Of a stretch of 64,000 bases of DNA, positions 62,622 to 64,000 are shown in pieces (position 1 is the first letter of the stretch; each line of letters starts with the position of its first letter). The translations under genes were made by a program, and so were the position numbers. The notes below the pieces were generated by a model. The model did not search any database. It worked only from the letters and a program-made list of their open reading frames with translations, and was not told the DNA's origin. Source of the DNA: UTCHB3 sp964531325 (GTDB lineage Bacteria; Bacteroidota; Ignavibacteria; Ignavibacteriales; Ignavibacteriaceae); NCBI GenBank assembly GCA_964531325.1, contig CAZHCW010000011.1:62001-126000 (forward strand), in the 5' to 3' direction.

Positions 62622-62994
62622 TAATCTCAAACATTGTTGGTTTCAAAGCATGTTTTGGTGTGACTAACAGTTTGATCTTTCCTGGGGAGGTTACCTTGAA
62701 AATATATTCACCCCGGTCAGATTTGTCGTTTGTAACTTTTATTTTCGATTCTCCTTCGAGAAATTTGATTTCAAATGGAGATGTGCGGAAAGGTACCTTT
62801 GTACCCGCACCATTAATGGGAGTGAGCGATATTGTAACGGAATCACCTGTTTTTACCCTCTCAGGCACTTTTCCAAATGTAACTTCGTAAATTGAGAAGT
62901 AATAGTTGAAAACAAGAAAAAAGAGGATGAGGAGGATTACAAAAGTTATACCTCCGACTATCAGGATGTTCAAATTTGTCTTTGTTTCCGGCAA
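62605..62994 (-). CDS. Small membrane-anchored protein of unknown function
   Basis: 129 residues. One transmembrane helix (about 10-32) is followed by an extracytoplasmic domain of about 95 residues with an Ig-like strand pattern (VTFGKVPERVKTGDSVTISL, FEIKFLEGESKIKV, GEYIFKVTSPGKIKLLVTP). No family recognised. The last residues, NAVIQ, come from an octamer repeat tract, so the original C-terminus may have been replaced. It is divergent from the lipoprotein gene on its right. Confidence 0.65.
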   Translation of the reverse strand: MPETKTNLNILIVGGITFVILLILFFLVFNYYFSIYEVTFGKVPERVKTGDSVTISLTPINGAGTKVPFRTSPFEIKFLEGESKIKVTNDKSDRGEYIFKVTSPGKIKLLVTPKHALKPTMFEINAVIQ

Positions 62995-63169
62995 GATTGT
63001 GATCTTAATTAATTATTCATATTTTAAATATAAAATAGCAATTCCTCTAAAATAGTTAACTTTAGAATCTGAATTTTTGGACTTTTATTAACACAAATTT
63101 TTCACAAATTGCCGTGTTAATCCTCTTTTTCAGGAACAATCAATAAAATCTCCCTGTAAACAAACCAAT

Positions 63170-64000
63170 ATGAATATTTTTTATTCCGTTTTAAAATTAT
63201 CGATCGTGTGCGTTGTTATTTTGATAACAGCGGGTTGTAATTCTGTGGTCGTTAATGAAACGGAGAAGAATGACCCTAAATTGGTGGTTCAGATACCTGT
63301 TATTGAACCCTCAAAAAAGGATGCGCTCTCTAATTTTATCACAGGAACAGGGTTTGAAGCAAGAGGTGACTATTTCCTTGCGGTTAATGCTTATTTAAAG
63401 GCATTTGAATATGATCCTTCACCCGGGATAAGTTATGCGATTGGCAAGTGTTATTATTTCCTCGGTAAATTGTCGCAGGCACTTCCTTATGCAAGAGCCG
63501 CAGCCCTAAGCGATGGAGAAACGAAGGAGTATTTTTATCTCCTTTCTGATATCCATCTTTCGGCGAGACAACCGGATTCAGCAGCCGCAGTGATCGAAAA
63601 ATTAGTTGAAAAATACCCAAATGACTACAACTGTTTATATCGTCTCGCAGGTATTTACGAAAAGTCGAAACCTCTTTCAGCGATTGAAATTTACAAAAGA
63701 ATTCTTGATGAAGAGCCTGAGGACTGGAACGCCTACATAAGACTTGCCGATCTTTACGACAAAACAGGTAACAAAGAGGCATCAACAGAGATACTTGAGC
63801 AGTTTTTAGAATATAATCCCTCCAGTCTTGAATTGCGGGAAATATTGGTGAATAACTATGTTGAGCAGAAGAAATATGATCTTGCTCTTCAACATCTAGA
63901 CGGAATATTACAGCTATTCCCCGACAGAATCCCCACTCTCGAAGCGAAAGCCAGAATATTTGTTGAGAAAGAAGATTACCTCGGTGCATCGGAACCGTAT
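63170..64000 (+). CDS. TPR lipoprotein, 5' part (runs off the window)
   Basis: 277 codons are present with no stop before the window ends. The leader MNIFYSVLKLSIVCVVILITAGC ends in a lipobox Cys at residue 23. Several TPRs follow from about residue 60 (ARGDYFLAVNAYLKAFEYDP, LYRLAGIYEKSKPLSAIEIYKRIL, AYIRLADLYDKTGNKEASTEIL, KKYDLALQHLDGILQLFPD). The protein should be a lipid-anchored scaffold; role unknown. The ATG has no strong ribosome-binding site. Minus-strand reading frames over this stretch are shadows. Confidence 0.85.
   Translation, partial: MNIFYSVLKLSIVCVVILITAGCNSVVVNETEKNDPKLVVQIPVIEPSKKDALSNFITGTGFEARGDYFLAVNAYLKAFEYDPSPGISYAIGKCYYFLGKLSQALPYARAAALSDGETKEYFYLLSDIHLSARQPDSAAAVIEKLVEKYPNDYNCLYRLAGIYEKSKPLSAIEIYKRILDEEPEDWNAYIRLADLYDKTGNKEASTEILEQFLEYNPSSLELREILVNNYVEQKKYDLALQHLDGILQLFPDRIPTLEAKARIFVEKEDYLGASEPY

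Noticed and set aside
63384..63989. 201-codon minus-strand frame at the right end
   Set aside because: Shadow of the TPR lipoprotein on the plus strand, which has a lipobox, TPR pattern and a proper start.

Overview
The window reads as chromosomal DNA of an Ignavibacteria-like member of the Bacteroidota/Chlorobiota group. The grounds are secreted proteins ending in a type IX secretion (T9SS) type A sorting domain with the NYPNPFNPST signature, a PorV-like outer-membrane protein, a TonB receptor with a carboxypeptidase-regulatory-like N-terminus, Bacteroidota-style TAnnTTTG promoter candidates, and many short period-8 intergenic repeats. The lineage is inferred from these family signatures; no rRNA or tRNA gene was recognised.

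Layout. 0-2.6 kb: the end of a LolD/MacB-type ABC ATPase and two FtsX-like permeases. 2.6-9.6 kb: a TPR-like exported protein, an AAA-ATPase/PD-(D/E)XK protein, DAHP synthase, a convergent FAD oxidoreductase and a lipoprotein. 9.6-11.5 kb: a three-PAS soluble histidine kinase. 11.8-17.7 kb: the pyruvate dehydrogenase operon aceE-aceF-lpd. 17.7-18.6 kb: a REP-associated tyrosine transposase (RAYT) flanked by its own REP elements. 18.6-20.9 kb: aconitase. 21-23 kb: a BatA/VWA membrane protein. 23.3-32.2 kb: a surface module of TonB receptor, 1175-residue exported protein, PorV-like barrel and T9SS-sorted FNGW protein, closed by a strong terminator. 32.3-37.5 kb: a methyltransferase-like protein, an SGNH hydrolase with TPRs, a SurA-like chaperone and a PAP2-like membrane protein. 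37.7-47.1 kb: one tightly packed redox operon, rnfCDGEA, a Tat-signal NusG-II protein, apbE, rnfB, rseC, nfnA, nfnB. 47.4-60.8 kb: a tandem minus-strand array of seven exported proteins of two families (five Asp-box propellers, one truncated, and two B-type proteins). 60.9-64 kb: thioredoxin, a beta-barrel protein, a small membrane protein and the start of a TPR lipoprotein.

How the genes work together. PDH and aconitase feed acetyl-CoA into the TCA cycle. The Rnf operon would exchange electrons between ferredoxin and NAD+ across the membrane, and NfnAB would link ferredoxin and NADH to NADPH. ApbE would flavinylate the FMN-binding Rnf subunits. The surface module and the propeller array imply heavy use of T9SS export.

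The most unusual content is (1) the propeller array, whose C-terminal sorting regions and 3' flanks are homogenised while the propellers diverge, with a truncated copy at its upstream end; (2) a set of tandem tracts with a conserved 8-bp period but locus-specific sequence, which supply the last codons and stops of three unrelated genes and the linker of aceF; and (3) the compact RAYT/REP unit.
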